Source: Treponema sp. UBA937 (GTDB lineage Bacteria > Spirochaetota > Spirochaetia > Treponematales > Breznakiellaceae). Taken from it: a stretch of DNA of 26,107 nucleotides. The position numbers and the translations under genes are program-made. How positions within the stretch are numbered: the stretch's first letter is position 1; every line of letters begins with the position of its first letter. Below are positions 1 to 6,618 of the stretch, in pieces. The DNA lies in contig DBDH01000064.1 of NCBI GenBank assembly GCA_002293455.1, forward strand, positions 1 to 26,107. Direction: 5' to 3'. The notes below the pieces were generated by a model that was not told the DNA's origin, ran no database searches, and saw only the letters and a program-made list of their open reading frames with translations.

Positions 1-26
1 GGAGACACTTCATATTGTCTAGACAT
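1..26 (-). CDS. atpB: V-type ATP synthase subunit B, N-terminal fragment (cut by window edge)
   Basis: Only the first eight codons (MSRQYEVS) lie in the window. The call rests mainly on position: in bacterial V-ATPase operons the non-catalytic subunit B follows catalytic subunit A. An ATG at 26 has an AAAGG ribosome-binding site about 8 bases upstream on the minus strand. A second ATG in another frame (about position 12) cannot be excluded as the start. Subunit identity is inferred; the residues visible are too few to recognise the family. Confidence 0.5.
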
Positions 27-87
27 TATTCAACCTTTTCACAAAGCCCAGAAAAAAATCAGACTTCATATTGCATACGCCTCTCAT
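19..87 (-). CDS. 22-codon ORF bridging atpA and atpB, possible coupling peptide
   Basis: An ATG overlaps the atpA stop codon as ATGA at 84-87 and is preceded by GGAGG, the best ribosome-binding site at this junction. The reading frame runs 22 codons to TAG at 19-21 and overlaps the presumed atpB start as ATGTCTAG. Ribosomes leaving atpA could therefore pass through this ORF into atpB. The peptide, which begins MRGVCNMKSD, has no family I recognise. It may be a coupling leader or a scar: an 11-base direct repeat (ACTTCATATTG on plus, at 7-17 and 63-73) lies across it. Confidence 0.3.
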   Translation of the reverse strand: MRGVCNMKSDFFLGFVKRLNNV

Positions 88-1874
88 AAGACCTCCTTGC
101 TCCGGTACTGACGTTCCACATCGTCCAGGGCGGCGTTCATTTCCCGCTCAAAATCCGCCAAGGCTTCGGCATCTTCATTTTTCACTTCACTTTTCAAGCG
201 TGAAAGCCGCTCCCGAATAGGAAGGCCGGTAATCTTCATCAACGGCGCCCCTAATTTGATGCAGCTTAACGATTTTTCATAAAAAGCCATGATGAGTTCG
301 AGAAGCCGGACTTGTTTCATCGGAACGCAGTACATATCGATTTCATCAAAAGAATTCTGTTGAAGGAATCCGTCTTTGATAATATCGGCGGCAATGAGCA
401 CAAGCCGCTGATCATCAGGAAGCGCGTCGGGACCGATGAGGCGGACAATTTCCGCAAGCCGCTGTTCCTTTTTCAATAAATCGAGGGATTTCTGCCGCAC
501 TTCCGCCCAAATAGGATTCACCCGTTCCCACCAGGGCTTCACTTCTTCGGCATATTCGGAATAGCTGTCTATCCAACTGATGGCGGGATAATGCCGGGCG
601 TTTGCGAGATCGCGGTCGAGCGCCCAAAAACAGCGGATAAAGCGTTTTGTGTGCTGTGTTACAGGCTCCGAAAAATCCCCGCCCGGAGGACTCACGGCCC
701 CGATAATCGTAACCGAGCCTTCCGCACCGGAAAAGGTCGATACGCGCCCCGCTCTCTCGTAGAATTCGGCAAGCCGTGTCGGAAGATAAGCCGGGAAGCC
801 TTCTTCGGCGGGCATTTCTTCCATACGGCCGGAAAGTTCGCGGAGTGCTTCCGCCCAGCGGCTCGTGGAATCCGCCATAATCGCGACATGGTATCCCATA
901 TCGCGGTAGAATTCCGCCAAAGTAAGGCCCGTATAAATTGATACTTCACGCGCGGCAACCGGCATGTTCGACGTATTCGCTATCAAAATGGTGCGTTCCA
1001 TAAGAGAACGGCCGGTTCTGGGGTCGGTCAGTTTTGGGAAATCGGTAAGAACATCGGTCATTTCATTTCCGCGTTCGCCGCAGCCGATATAAATGATCAC
1101 GTCGGCATCGCACCATTTCGCGACAGCGTGCTGCGTCATCGTTTTTCCCGTACCGAAGCCGCCGGGAATGGCCGCGGTTCCGCCTTTGGAAAGGGGGAAC
1201 AAAACATCGACGACGCGCAGTCCCGTAACAAGCGGCTGATCGGGAGAAAGGCGCTGACTGGACGGTCTCGGACGCCGGACCGGCCACCACTGCGCCAGCG
1301 GAATTTCCTCGCCTTTATCGGTCTTGGCGATAATCGATGTACAGGTTTCTTCGCCTTCGCCCTTCAACTCCGTGATAAAACCGCCTTTTGTGTTCGGCGG
1401 AACCATTATCTTACATTCGATACTTTCGGTTTCCTTCACCCTGCCGATAATAAGCCCAGGCTTGGCTTCAACCTTTTCACCTCTGTGTAATGCCGCCTCA
1501 ATATCAGGATCGGGAATGAAGTGCCATTGTTTGCTCAAATCGAGAGGATCGCTCTGGGAACCGGGATTCATGAAGGTCCCGTCCTGCTTGTAAAGGATTT
1601 CCAGAGGACGCTGAATCCCGTCATATATCGTGCCGATGAGCCCGGGACCGAGAAGCGCGGAAAGAGGCCGATTCGTGGAAAAGGCGTCCGCCCCAACCTG
1701 CATTCCCGTATCATCTTCATACACCTGAATGACCGCTTCATCACGTTCCAGGCGGACAATTTCTCCAATAATCCGCTTTTCGCCGACTTCAACCAAATCG
1801 TAGAGTCCGGCTTCACCTAAACCAGAAGCCCGGATAATAGGGCCAGAAATGCGGTTAACCCGTCCTTTAATCAT
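84..1874 (-). CDS. atpA: V-type ATP synthase catalytic subunit A
   Basis: Catalytic nucleotide-binding subunit of the cytoplasmic A3B3 head. It hydrolyses or makes ATP coupled to ion movement through the membrane ring. At 596 residues it matches the usual length for V/A-type A subunits. The Walker A loop is GGFGTGKT at residues 238-245, followed by the GERGNE segment at 266-271. The long extra domain between the N-terminal barrel and the P-loop (about residues 110-200), which separates A from B and F-type subunits, is present. The conserved block near the adenine pocket (AISWIDSYSEY) is also visible. The ATG overlaps the end of atpE by 8 bases and has AGGAGG about 6 bases upstream, so E and A are probably translationally coupled. 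Homology alone does not say whether H+ or Na+ is pumped. Confidence 0.97.
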   Translation of the reverse strand: MIKGRVNRISGPIIRASGLGEAGLYDLVEVGEKRIIGEIVRLERDEAVIQVYEDDTGMQVGADAFSTNRPLSALLGPGLIGTIYDGIQRPLEILYKQDGTFMNPGSQSDPLDLSKQWHFIPDPDIEAALHRGEKVEAKPGLIIGRVKETESIECKIMVPPNTKGGFITELKGEGEETCTSIIAKTDKGEEIPLAQWWPVRRPRPSSQRLSPDQPLVTGLRVVDVLFPLSKGGTAAIPGGFGTGKTMTQHAVAKWCDADVIIYIGCGERGNEMTDVLTDFPKLTDPRTGRSLMERTILIANTSNMPVAAREVSIYTGLTLAEFYRDMGYHVAIMADSTSRWAEALRELSGRMEEMPAEEGFPAYLPTRLAEFYERAGRVSTFSGAEGSVTIIGAVSPPGGDFSEPVTQHTKRFIRCFWALDRDLANARHYPAISWIDSYSEYAEEVKPWWERVNPIWAEVRQKSLDLLKKEQRLAEIVRLIGPDALPDDQRLVLIAADIIKDGFLQQNSFDEIDMYCVPMKQVRLLELIMAFYEKSLSCIKLGAPLMKITGLPIRERLSRLKSEVKNEDAEALADFEREMNAALDDVERQYRSKEVL

Positions 1875-2484
1875 TCAAGGCCTCCTCGCCTAAAAGAGCC
1901 GAAATCAATTCAGAGCGCTTATCACTGAGTAATTCCGCCGAAGCGGCATCCACAGAAGCGGTAATCCGTATATCAGGAGAATCGATGATGATTTCGGGAA
2001 AGGTTCCTGACAGCGTATAGGCCGGATCAACTTTTGCCTTGGTCCAAACAGCTTCGGGCATCACCTTTTTTATAATCTTTTCCGCTTCATCTTCAGATAG
2101 ATGGCGGTACATAACAGTCAAATTTTCAGACGGAAGCAAAGATGCCCGCAAACTTAATTCCCGTTCCAGCAAAGAAAGCAGTTTTTCTCTCGTAAGTGAA
2201 TTAAGATACGATGTGATGGCGGTTTGAAGAACATTCTCCACATATTCGGACCGGATTCTCCGTTTATCAAGCGGAAGGCGCGCCATCGTTTCAGTTTTAT
2301 TTTTTGAAATCCGATCTTCGTATTTCCGACGGACTTCTTCCACCGCATCCTGGGACTTCTTTTCCCAAGCTTCCGAATCCGCTTTTATCGTTTCATCAGC
2401 CTGACGCAATATACGATTTGCCTTCTTCCGCGCGTCTTCGAGGATTTCTTTATCCAACACATCGGTCGATTTTAATTCTTCCAT
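1867..2484 (-). CDS. atpE: V-type ATP synthase subunit E (peripheral stalk)
   Basis: Peripheral-stalk subunit that ties the catalytic head to subunit I in the membrane. The 205-residue protein has the family layout: an N-terminal half rich in Lys, Glu, Ala and Arg that should form a long coiled coil (about residues 10-85), then a globular C-terminal domain. The segment VDPAYTLSGTFPEIIIDSPD resembles the E-subunit motif in which a glycine-containing turn precedes a conserved strand. The gene is 5' to atpA as expected. It begins MEELKSTD at an ATG; the first eight residues are repeated in a truncated copy at 3791-3835 on the far side of the inserted genes. Upstream in place of atpF lies an acquired gene, so its transcription may depend on read-through. 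Confidence 0.9.
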   Translation of the reverse strand: MEELKSTDVLDKEILEDARKKANRILRQADETIKADSEAWEKKSQDAVEEVRRKYEDRISKNKTETMARLPLDKRRIRSEYVENVLQTAITSYLNSLTREKLLSLLERELSLRASLLPSENLTVMYRHLSEDEAEKIIKKVMPEAVWTKAKVDPAYTLSGTFPEIIIDSPDIRITASVDAASAELLSDKRSELISALLGEEALND

Positions 2485-2519
2485 AACACATACCTACAAA
2501 TTATATTTCAATAATAAAA

Positions 2520-2573
2520 CGTCAATGGTTTTCAGGATACGGACTTGTATATATTGGAGTTATACCAGCTTCT
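2520..2573 (-). repeat. 54-bp direct repeat, copy 1 (tail of the hydrolase-like gene)
   Basis: This stretch matches 3099-3152 at 50 of 54 positions by eye. It covers the last 16 codons and stop codon of the hydrolase-like gene, plus two bases beyond. Immediately outside it the two copies diverge completely, so the repeat has sharp edges. It ends directly before the atpE leader. Confidence 0.9.
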
Positions 2574-3031
2574 TTTTTCATATAATAAAAATGATCACAA
2601 CAATCGTGTCCTTGCATTAGAGTTTTTGTCCTTTTTAACCCGATTTTTGGATTAAACCCTTCGGCGATATATGGATCACTTTCACAAAACATATAAAAGG
2701 CTTCTTCGGTAATGCCAAAATGTTTCGCTAAATCATGAAAACAACAACGTGTACATTTTAGCTGAAATCCTTCTTCTGTTTCCTGTATTTCATATTCAGA
2801 ACCTTCGCTTTTCATGGGTTCCCATAAATATTTGATTAAATCTTCAATGGAATTTTCCCTAACCTTTTCAGAAATGGTTTTCCATTCATTAAAAGCTTTT
2901 TCGCCGGTTTGTTTTACTACTATTTCATATACTTCTTCGCCAAATTTTTCTTTCAACGCTCTTATAAGGTTTGCGGTTCCAATAACATGAGAAATACGCA
3001 TCTTTTGTATATCAGTAAAATCATCTGCCAT
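2522..3031 (-). CDS. L-2-amino-thiazoline-4-carboxylic acid hydrolase-like protein
   Basis: 169 residues resembling the small family named for L-2-amino-thiazoline-4-carboxylic acid hydrolase. Diagnostic parts are the cysteine-rich block LKCTRCCFHDLAKHFG in the middle and the family's closing motif RTKTLMQGHDCCDHFYY. Real substrates of most members are unknown, so the enzymatic name is provisional. The ATG has GAGGAG about 8 bases upstream. The protein continues about 18 residues past the usual end of the family, finishing GITPIYTSPYPENH; nearly the same tail ends the unrelated protein at 3101-3319. The gene sits between atpF and atpE, where V-ATPase operons normally have nothing, so it is an insertion. 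It shares the operon's strand and is probably co-transcribed. No role in ATPase function can be inferred. Confidence 0.75.
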   Translation of the reverse strand: MADDFTDIQKMRISHVIGTANLIRALKEKFGEEVYEIVVKQTGEKAFNEWKTISEKVRENSIEDLIKYLWEPMKSEGSEYEIQETEEGFQLKCTRCCFHDLAKHFGITEEAFYMFCESDPYIAEGFNPKIGLKRTKTLMQGHDCCDHFYYMKKEAGITPIYTSPYPENH

Positions 3032-3066
3032 GTTTATTTCTCCTCAATATTAGAAAAACCAAATCA

Positions 3067-3099
3067 TATATGGATTCCAATCGCTTCACGGATGGAATC
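3067..3099 (-). pseudogene. Displaced 3' end of atpF (33-bp perfect repeat)
   Basis: These 33 bases are identical to 3911-3943, which encode the last ten or so residues of atpF (ending SIREAIGIHI). Here they lack the rest of the gene and abut the 54-bp repeat at 3099. The fragment stands just ahead of the hydrolase-like gene in the same position that intact atpF would hold if that gene had been inserted directly after it. I read it as a recombination scar marking the boundary between two cassettes. Confidence 0.88.
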
Positions 3100-3152
3100 G
3101 TCAATGGTTTTCAGAATAAGGACTTGTATATGTTGGAGTTATGCCAGCTTCT
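3099..3152 (-). repeat. 54-bp direct repeat, copy 2 (tail of the antitoxin-like gene)
   Basis: Second copy of the repeat at 2520-2573, with four mismatches. It encodes the C-terminal EAGITPTYTSPYSENH of the 72-residue protein. Two of the four differences change a residue (Ile to Thr and Pro to Ser); the other two are silent, and the frame is kept in both copies. Confidence 0.9.
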
Positions 3153-3319
3153 GAAAAAAAACGCTCCACCCTTTTTTGGGAAACGGAACTATATTCCGCT
3201 TCTGTCATCGTATCGCGCTCTTCCTGAACCTTGAACCGCATAGCGTGAGTTATCCGTAAACCCATCGGTTCACTCTTTATTCTTGGATCGTTCATGTACT
3301 CATCAAATGTTTTCGGCAT
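3101..3319 (-). CDS. Small antitoxin-like partner of the PIN-domain protein
   Basis: 72 residues, starting MPKTFDEYMNDPRIKSEPMGL. This resembles small proteins found next to PIN-domain genes, with an early NDP..K.EP..L.....MR pattern and a helical, charged middle (EERDTMTEAEYSS). Its role as antitoxin is inferred from this pairing. The ATG has GGAGG 9 bases upstream and overlaps the toxin gene by 17 bases, so the pair is coupled with the toxin first, the reverse of the usual vapBC order. The last 16 residues come from the 54-bp repeat shared with the hydrolase-like gene. It may originally have had a different C-terminus. Confidence 0.6.
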   Translation of the reverse strand: MPKTFDEYMNDPRIKSEPMGLRITHAMRFKVQEERDTMTEAEYSSVSQKRVERFFSEAGITPTYTSPYSENH

Positions 3320-3785
3320 AGTCTATTACCTCCGCAGGAGAATATATTCCGATTTTCTTATAACCTTCTCGAAAGTTTATAAGCTCTGTTTCTTCAATAG
3401 TTTTCCGTTTTACAATATGCCGGAAATTGAGACTCACAATAAAGTCTAATCCTTTTACCGACGCCGCCGCAATATGGAAACCGTCAGTACTATAGGTTTG
3501 CGGGATAATTCCCGCCTTAATATATGCAAGAGCAAGGCTCTTTGCTTCTTCACTTTCGGGGATAACTTCAACAGCATATTTTTGAATGAGTTTTAGCCGA
3601 TCTTCCCTCAAGGCATCTTGTGCTGCTTCCAATTCATCAAGAACATATTGAGAAGTAAAGGGCTTAAACTTTCCGGATTTGATTTCCTCAAACAACTGTA
3701 AGGTATCGGCCTTGTATTGCGGTGCATCATCGGCAAAGGGGAAATTAAATATTGTTGTTTCAAGATAAATCGTTGGTATTCTCAT
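3303..3785 (-). CDS. PIN-domain protein, VapC-like toxin candidate
   Basis: 160 residues with the PIN ribonuclease layout: N-terminal strand and first acidic residue in IYLETTIFNF (Glu9, where Asp is commoner), Glu51 in YVLDELE, Asp101 in TDGFHIAAA, and Asn120 in DFIVSLNFRHIV. PIN toxins cut specific RNAs using Mg2+ held by such acidic residues. I chose the ATG at 3785 because AAGGGG lies 9 bases before it and the product then begins at the usual family position. The ATG at 3794 would add three residues but has the ribosome-binding site touching the start codon. Directly upstream is a 14-codon remnant of atpE. The gene interrupts the V-ATPase operon and is probably acquired. RNase activity and target are inferred only from the family. 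Confidence 0.8.
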   Translation of the reverse strand: MRIPTIYLETTIFNFPFADDAPQYKADTLQLFEEIKSGKFKPFTSQYVLDELEAAQDALREDRLKLIQKYAVEVIPESEEAKSLALAYIKAGIIPQTYSTDGFHIAAASVKGLDFIVSLNFRHIVKRKTIEETELINFREGYKKIGIYSPAEVIDYAENI

Positions 3786-3790
3786 ACGCT

Positions 3791-3835
3791 TCATCCCCTT
3801 GGTACATCCCCATCGGTTGATTTCAATTCTTCCAT
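3791..3835 (-). pseudogene. Truncated second copy of the atpE 5' end (14-codon mini-ORF)
   Basis: The mini-ORF reads MEELKSTDGDVPRG. Its first eight residues equal the start of intact atpE at 2484, with silent changes at codons 4 and 6 (TTG for TTA, TCA for TCG). An upstream A/T-rich stretch containing AAATATAAT also resembles the atpE leader. Similarity ends after codon 8, which marks the breakpoint. The stop codon lies 5 bases before the chosen PIN start, so translation of this remnant could deliver ribosomes to the toxin gene. It identifies the original atpF-atpE junction. Confidence 0.85.
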
Positions 3836-3907
3836 AACCGTAATTTCCTAACGTCCGTATTATATTTTAGCAATAAAAAAATCTCCTACAGCACTCACAA
3901 ATTCTCC

Positions 3908-4249
3908 TTATATATGGATTCCAATCGCTTCACGGATGGAATCCACCAGCGTTTTTCGTCCTTCCAGTTTTCCCATGGTTCCGGGGATTTCCACAATCAG
4001 AGGATACTTGCCGGACATTTGCCACTGGGTAACGTCTTGTTCCAGCCAATCAACAATTTCTTCCGTGAGAATAAGCACCCGGCAGTTTTGGGCGCCCGGC
4101 AGAACTGTTCCCGCCGTCTCATCGTAGCCCTGAGTAATTTTGCGAAAATGGAGGCGGGCGTCATCGGCGTTAGACACCGCCTGACCTTCCACCCCGACAA
4201 AACGGAAAGCTGTAACCAGCTCCGCGTCCCCAATAAAATAGTAGTCCAC
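3908..4249 (-). CDS. atpF: V-type ATP synthase subunit F (central stalk, NtpG type)
   Basis: 113-residue regulatory subunit of the rotating central stalk. The start MDYYFIGDAELVTAFRFVGV is typical of the family: a short strand, then the DxxxxxGFRLxG-like segment. CRVLILTEEIVDWL in the middle and LIVEIPGTMG near the end also fit the Rossmann-like F fold. The start codon is GTG at 4249 with only a weak ribosome-binding site, so expression may rely on the preceding atpK. The gene follows atpK after about 50 bases that contain a strong hairpin. Its last 33 bases recur at 3067-3099. In an uninterrupted operon atpE would come next; here the cassette insertion intervenes. Confidence 0.92.
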   Translation of the reverse strand: MDYYFIGDAELVTAFRFVGVEGQAVSNADDARLHFRKITQGYDETAGTVLPGAQNCRVLILTEEIVDWLEQDVTQWQMSGKYPLIVEIPGTMGKLEGRKTLVDSIREAIGIHI

Positions 4250-4291
4250 GCTTACATCAATCCAAGGATTCTGGAATCTAACGATTCTGGA

Positions 4292-4315
4292 ATAATGATT
4301 CTACAGAATCATTAT
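4292..4315 (-). promoter_or_regulatory. Perfect hairpin overlapping the atpK stop codon
   Basis: Arms of 11 bases, ATAATGATTCT and AGAATCATTAT, are separated by only two bases, so the real loop will be a little larger. The atpK stop codon (4301-4303) falls in the structure. No T-run follows on the minus strand, so it is not a normal terminator. A role in shielding the 3' end of the upstream mRNA, or in limiting read-through into atpF, is inferred. Confidence 0.6.
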
Positions 4316-4612
4316 CAGCAGAGCCACGAGGAAGCCCCAAAGACAAATGCCTTCCGCAAGCCCCGCGTAGGGAAGCGCTTTTCCGGAAAGTTCCGGGTTT
4401 TCACTCATGGCGCCCATGGCGGCGGAACCGATTTGTCCTACGGCGATTCCTCCGGCGATACAGGAAAGACCGACCGCTAATGCCGCGGCAAAGTACTTCC
4501 AGAATGAAGTATCTGCCGCCGCACTTTCAGCAGCTCCGCTTTCCTGGGCAAACACCATCGCCCCGGAACACACTACAAACAACACCAACGCGATTAAAAC
4601 GATACGTTTCAC
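4301..4612 (-). CDS. atpK: V-type ATP synthase subunit K (rotor ring proteolipid)
   Basis: 103-residue membrane rotor subunit. An N-terminal hydrophobic leader (residues 1-22, ending VFAQ) looks like a cleavable signal peptide. A single helical hairpin follows: helix 1 about 42-68 and helix 2 about 79-103. The ion-carrying carboxylate is Glu87 in GLAEGICLWG; Gln60 in helix 1 could help coordinate an ion. The one-hairpin form with leader resembles the Thermus-type ring subunit, not the roughly 156-residue two-hairpin NtpK of Enterococcus. The start overlaps the atpI stop by 4 bases (ATGA). A strong hairpin spans its stop codon, consistent with a need for many more copies of K than of its neighbours. 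Confidence 0.92.
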   Translation of the reverse strand: MKRIVLIALVLFVVCSGAMVFAQESGAAESAAADTSFWKYFAAALAVGLSCIAGGIAVGQIGSAAMGAMSENPELSGKALPYAGLAEGICLWGFLVALLIMIL

Positions 4613-6618
4613 GACTTGACCTCCTTACGGAACCGGAACGGCATATACTCGACTCCGGTCTCGGTAAAAAACTTACTAAAAAATTCATAATATTGAAGAC
4701 GCACGACCTGGATCGCGACGATCATTCCCTCAAGAACAATGATGATAGCATTCCCGAAAATAACGATGATCAACGAAAACACCGGTCCAACCGGCGCGCG
4801 GGAAACCATACCGGAAAGGGTAAATACGATAAAAGAAAGCACCGCGTGAGACAGCGCAAAAGCGCCGACACGAAGGAAACTTACCGTATTTGAAATATAC
4901 GATGAGATGGTTTCCAAAATTTCGACAAATCCTTCCATAAAGAAAACCATGAATCCATGTTCCAGAACCGGACGCTTTCCGGCAATAATCCGCCAAATAA
5001 TCGGCCCAAAAAAGATGAGAAAGACAGGAAACAAAAGGCCGATTAAATCATAATTCACAAACTTTCCGCCAAGTATGATTCTTACCGCGATAAAAATAGC
5101 GTACCAGAAAAAAAACAATCCCGCCGCTCCGGTCTTTGAGAAAAAAGCCGCTTCGTATCGTTTTAAACTGGCCTGATTAACAATATTGATTAAGAGGCCA
5201 ATCGAATTGAGAATCATTCCCACCGCAATCGTGAACCCGAAAAAGTAGAACAGCTTGTCGATGCTCCCCGCTTCCGGCATAAGATGCAGAATATGGTCCA
5301 CCGGATGACCCGTTAACAGTCCGGTGATAAACCTCGTCGGCACTTCCAACACATTTTCGTAGGTAAATACTTCGCCGGTTAACAAACCCATCACCATGGA
5401 AGAAATACCTACCGCGATAAGCGGCATGGAAAAATGTCTAAAAGAGGCAAGTTTCTTGATTCCTCGCTTACCGGTTAAGAAGCCAAGAAGAAGCAAAACC
5501 GCGCCTTGCCCCAAATCGCCGAACATAATGCCGAAAAGGATCGTAAAGAACACGGCCACAAAAGGAGTCGGATCGATGGTTCCGTAAAGAGGCGCTCCGT
5601 AAGAAAACACCACTTTCTCAAATCCTCTGATAAATTTTCCATGCTTGAGTGATACGGGAACTTTTTCGCTGCCGTCTTTTATCGTTTCAACTTCATCCGG
5701 CTCAAAGGATTTTACCGCAATGCTGTCACTGGTGATTTTTCCCAAATCGGAAACCATTTCATCAACGGCATCGGCAGGGACCCAGCCGGAAAGCGCGTAA
5801 GTACTTTGCGTGCTTTGCAGACGATTTTTAAGCGCTTCCACCGTGGAAGCCATCAAATACGACGCGGTCAATTTTTGAAGCGGCGGCCCATACTTGCCTT
5901 TAAACGATATTTTTTCTTTATCAATGTTATCGAGATCCGTTTTAATCGATAAAAGCTTTTCCTCCAGGCCGGAAATCAATTCTTCGGGAACACCTTTATA
6001 GCCTTCCGGAATTGTCATCGGTATGAAGGACAGTTTCTTCAATTCTGAATCGAGAGCGAAGCGGCCTTTTCGTGACGCGGCGGCCAAAATTTTATCGCCG
6101 TTTCCCAAAGGAATAATGACAGCCCGATCAGCCAGATTTTTCTTGAGTTCCGTTTGATGAGATGGATCGAGCCGGCCGACTCTAAGCGTCAGATATGAAA
6201 GCTGATCCAGTTCCGTAAAAGGCGCGTTCAAATTAGAAAAAGCCTTGGCTTCCGAAAGCGTATCTTCTATCTTACGCTGCTCCTGTTTTTCGGCGATTTC
6301 ACGGTTTCGGAGTTCGGTAATATCATCAGTAACTTGCAGAAGGATTTTTTCGCTTTCCGCGTCAGGCAGCCGGCTGTCTTCTTCCGGCTCTGCCGGCAGT
6401 GTTACTTGAAGATAATCGGCCTGGTCCTTCATACGTTCCAAATACTGCTGAATACTTCTGTATGTTCCGCCGAAATTCACGGCCGAAGCATTCTCAGAAC
6501 CAATGGTTTCATCGGAAAACTGCATAATTCCCCTGCGGCCCAAATATTCAATCACCTGATTCACATCGCGGCTTAACACAGTAAATTCAATCTGTTTCAT
6601 TTTCCGAGGGCGTATCAT
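4609..6618 (-). CDS. atpI: V-type ATP synthase subunit I (membrane stator, a-subunit homologue)
   Basis: 669 residues. The first half is soluble, with long charged helices that anchor the peripheral stalks. The second half (from about residue 360) has seven or so membrane helices forming the ion half-channels. The essential stator arginine is most likely Arg583 in SFLRVGAFALSHAVLSF. The closing block EGMIVAIQVVRLQYYEFFSKF is the standard family signature. Length fits bacterial NtpI-type subunits. The start overlaps the end of the C-subunit gene by 4 bases, and the stop overlaps atpK by 4, so C, I and K are tightly coupled. The ATG at residue 7 is a weaker alternative start. Confidence 0.96.
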   Translation of the reverse strand: MIRPRKMKQIEFTVLSRDVNQVIEYLGRRGIMQFSDETIGSENASAVNFGGTYRSIQQYLERMKDQADYLQVTLPAEPEEDSRLPDAESEKILLQVTDDITELRNREIAEKQEQRKIEDTLSEAKAFSNLNAPFTELDQLSYLTLRVGRLDPSHQTELKKNLADRAVIIPLGNGDKILAAASRKGRFALDSELKKLSFIPMTIPEGYKGVPEELISGLEEKLLSIKTDLDNIDKEKISFKGKYGPPLQKLTASYLMASTVEALKNRLQSTQSTYALSGWVPADAVDEMVSDLGKITSDSIAVKSFEPDEVETIKDGSEKVPVSLKHGKFIRGFEKVVFSYGAPLYGTIDPTPFVAVFFTILFGIMFGDLGQGAVLLLLGFLTGKRGIKKLASFRHFSMPLIAVGISSMVMGLLTGEVFTYENVLEVPTRFITGLLTGHPVDHILHLMPEAGSIDKLFYFFGFTIAVGMILNSIGLLINIVNQASLKRYEAAFFSKTGAAGLFFFWYAIFIAVRIILGGKFVNYDLIGLLFPVFLIFFGPIIWRIIAGKRPVLEHGFMVFFMEGFVEILETISSYISNTVSFLRVGAFALSHAVLSFIVFTLSGMVSRAPVGPVFSLIIVIFGNAIIIVLEGMIVAIQVVRLQYYEFFSKFFTETGVEYMPFRFRKEVKS

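Noticed and set aside
691..1593. Several overlapping open frames within atpA on both strands
   Set aside because: They have no ribosome-binding sites or families and are shadows of a well-conserved gene.
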